This document shows, one piece after another, positions 26,310-27,297 of a stretch of DNA of 27,297 nucleotides. A program made the translations under genes and the position numbers. The notes under the pieces are model-generated. The model did not search any database. It was not told the DNA's origin and worked only from the letters and a program-made list of their open reading frames with translations. Where the stretch lies: the NCBI GenBank assembly GCA_018055515.1, contig JAGPHL010000006.1, positions 1 to 27,297 on the forward strand, in the 5' to 3' direction. This DNA is from Anaerolineae bacterium. GTDB lineage: Bacteria; Chloroflexota; Anaerolineae; B4-G1; SLSP01. Position 1 is the stretch's first letter. Each line of letters begins with the position of its first letter.

Positions 26310-27284
26310 TTACGGGACGAAAATTTGAATGTCGGCCTGTTGGCGCAGGCCGTCCAGCCATTCACGCACGGCCCGGTCGCGCAGCAGGCGCAAATTTTCC
26401 GCCGAGATTTCCTGATCGGGCACCCGATCCAAGACCTGTACAATGTGATAGCCCAAAGCGCTGTGGATCACGCCGCTGATCTGGCCCGGCTGCAGCGCAA
26501 AGGCCTCCTCCTCCACCTCCGGGGATGTGAGGATGCCGCGAGGCACATAACCCAGGTCGCCGCCGCGATCGCGCGTGTACGTGTCCTGCGAGTAGCGCTG
26601 CGCCAGCACCGCGAAATCCGAACCCGCTTGCAGCTGCGCCAACACCCGCTCGGCCTCCTCCTGCGTGGAAAGCAGAATATGGCGCGCGTTGATGTGTTCG
26701 GCGTGCGTCGGGATGGCGGCGATGACACGCTCGACCATCCGCGAGGCCACCATCTCCCGCCGCAGCTCCTGGCGCATCTGTTCGAGGGTCAGCCCTTCCC
26801 GCGCCAGGCGCTCCTCCAACGCCGCCTGGCCGATGTCGTTGACGAGGCCGGTGATCGCCGCCTCGACTTCCTCATCTGAGGCGGTGACGCCCTCACGTGC
26901 GGCGGCCTGATTGATCAACAGCAGCTCGATGCGCATATCGAGAACCCAGCTACGGGCCTCGGCAAGCGCTGCCTGCCCCGCCGTCGAGGAGAAATCCTGC
27001 CCCTCGGCGCTCATCGTGGCCTCATAGCTGGCGACCTGCCGCTCGAACTCGGCCATGGTGATCGGCTCCCCGTTGACCAGCGCCGCCAGCGGTTCCGGCG
27101 TCGGCGTGAATTCCGGCGTGCTGGTCCCCATCGCAGAAGGCGCAACCGCGCTCACCGGCGTCTCCGTCTCCGTCACCCGCGTAGGAGGCGGCGGCACGGT
27201 CAGCGTCGCGGATCCACATCCCGCCAGAAGCGCGCTCATCACCAGCGCACAGCTCATCAACACCAATCCCGTTCGTCTAAACAA
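26310..27284 (-). CDS. Parvulin-type peptidyl-prolyl isomerase lipoprotein (SurA/PrsA-like)
   Basis: The 324-residue protein starts with a lipoprotein signal: basic MFRRTG, a hydrophobic core, then lipobox LLAGC with Cys 23. A Pro/Thr-rich linker (about 30-66) leads to a SurA N-terminal-like helical region (LVNGEPITMAEFERQV about 69-84). The parvulin domain follows at about 194-288, with ARHIL, FAVLAQRYSQD, RGGDLGYV and the closing GYHIVQV motif. Such proteins help secreted proteins fold outside the membrane, by isomerising proline bonds or as chaperones. The start is TTG 27284, supported by AAGGAGAG five bases upstream; an in-frame ATG nine codons later has no such support. It is first in the five-gene minus-strand cluster as far as the window shows. 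It could help fold large surface proteins such as the giant one, but that is speculation. Confidence 0.93.
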   Translation of the reverse strand: MFRRTGLVLMSCALVMSALLAGCGSATLTVPPPPTRVTETETPVSAVAPSAMGTSTPEFTPTPEPLAALVNGEPITMAEFERQVASYEATMSAEGQDFSSTAGQAALAEARSWVLDMRIELLLINQAAAREGVTASDEEVEAAITGLVNDIGQAALEERLAREGLTLEQMRQELRREMVASRMVERVIAAIPTHAEHINARHILLSTQEEAERVLAQLQAGSDFAVLAQRYSQDTYTRDRGGDLGYVPRGILTSPEVEEEAFALQPGQISGVIHSALGYHIVQVLDRVPDQEISAENLRLLRDRAVREWLDGLRQQADIQIFVP

Positions 27285-27289
27285 AGGTT

Positions 27290-27297
27290 CTCTCCTT
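27290..27297 (-). promoter_or_regulatory. Ribosome binding site for the TTG-started isomerase gene
   Basis: AAGGAGAG sits five bases before TTG 27284, a near-perfect ribosome site that fixes the unusual start codon. It reaches the right edge, so upstream promoter elements are not visible. Confidence 0.85.

Overview
The window looks like a piece of a high-GC genome from the phylum Chloroflexota, probably near Anaerolineae, Caldilineae or Ardenticatenia. This rests on gene style and not on any database search. The clues are a giant secreted protein with many LamG modules, an AfsR/SARP-type regulator with AAA and TPR regions, lipoproteins and membrane proteins with Thr-Pro-rich stalks, and a single-domain KaiC-like ATPase beside rsmI and comM.

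Positions 1-18346 (minus strand) are one uninterrupted reading frame. It starts at an ATG at 18346 behind a GGAGG ribosome site and is still open at the left edge, so at least 6115 codons are present and the C-terminus lies outside the window. From N to C it encodes: a signal peptide and a small extracytoplasmic domain; a two-helix membrane hairpin; thrombospondin type 3-like calcium repeats; a large unassigned region; a block of about five hydrophobic helices; a second calcium-repeat block; eight LamG/concanavalin-like modules, one carrying a PA14-like insertion; LVIVD-like repeats; a seven-blade FG-GAP propeller; eight 92-residue cadherin-like modules; and at least 3.7 copies of a 103-residue module. 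It is most simply read as a giant cell-surface adhesin or matrix protein.

Positions 18347-18743 hold a small unrecognised gene (minus strand) just upstream of the giant gene, and a divergent promoter region with a good -35/-10 pair facing right. Positions 18744-22331 (plus strand) encode the SARP-type regulator, which is a candidate regulator of the divergent small-gene/giant-gene pair.

Positions 22397-27284 (minus strand) are a compact five-gene cluster. In transcription order it holds a parvulin-type peptidyl-prolyl isomerase lipoprotein, a membrane-anchored Thr-Pro-stalk protein, a KaiC/RAD55-like ATPase, the 16S rRNA methyltransferase RsmI, and the ComM/YifB AAA ATPase. Gaps are 12-74 bases, so one transcript is plausible. 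It converges on the regulator gene. The window has no tRNA, rRNA, CRISPR array, insertion sequence or integrase that I can see. All domain calls come from reading motifs by eye.
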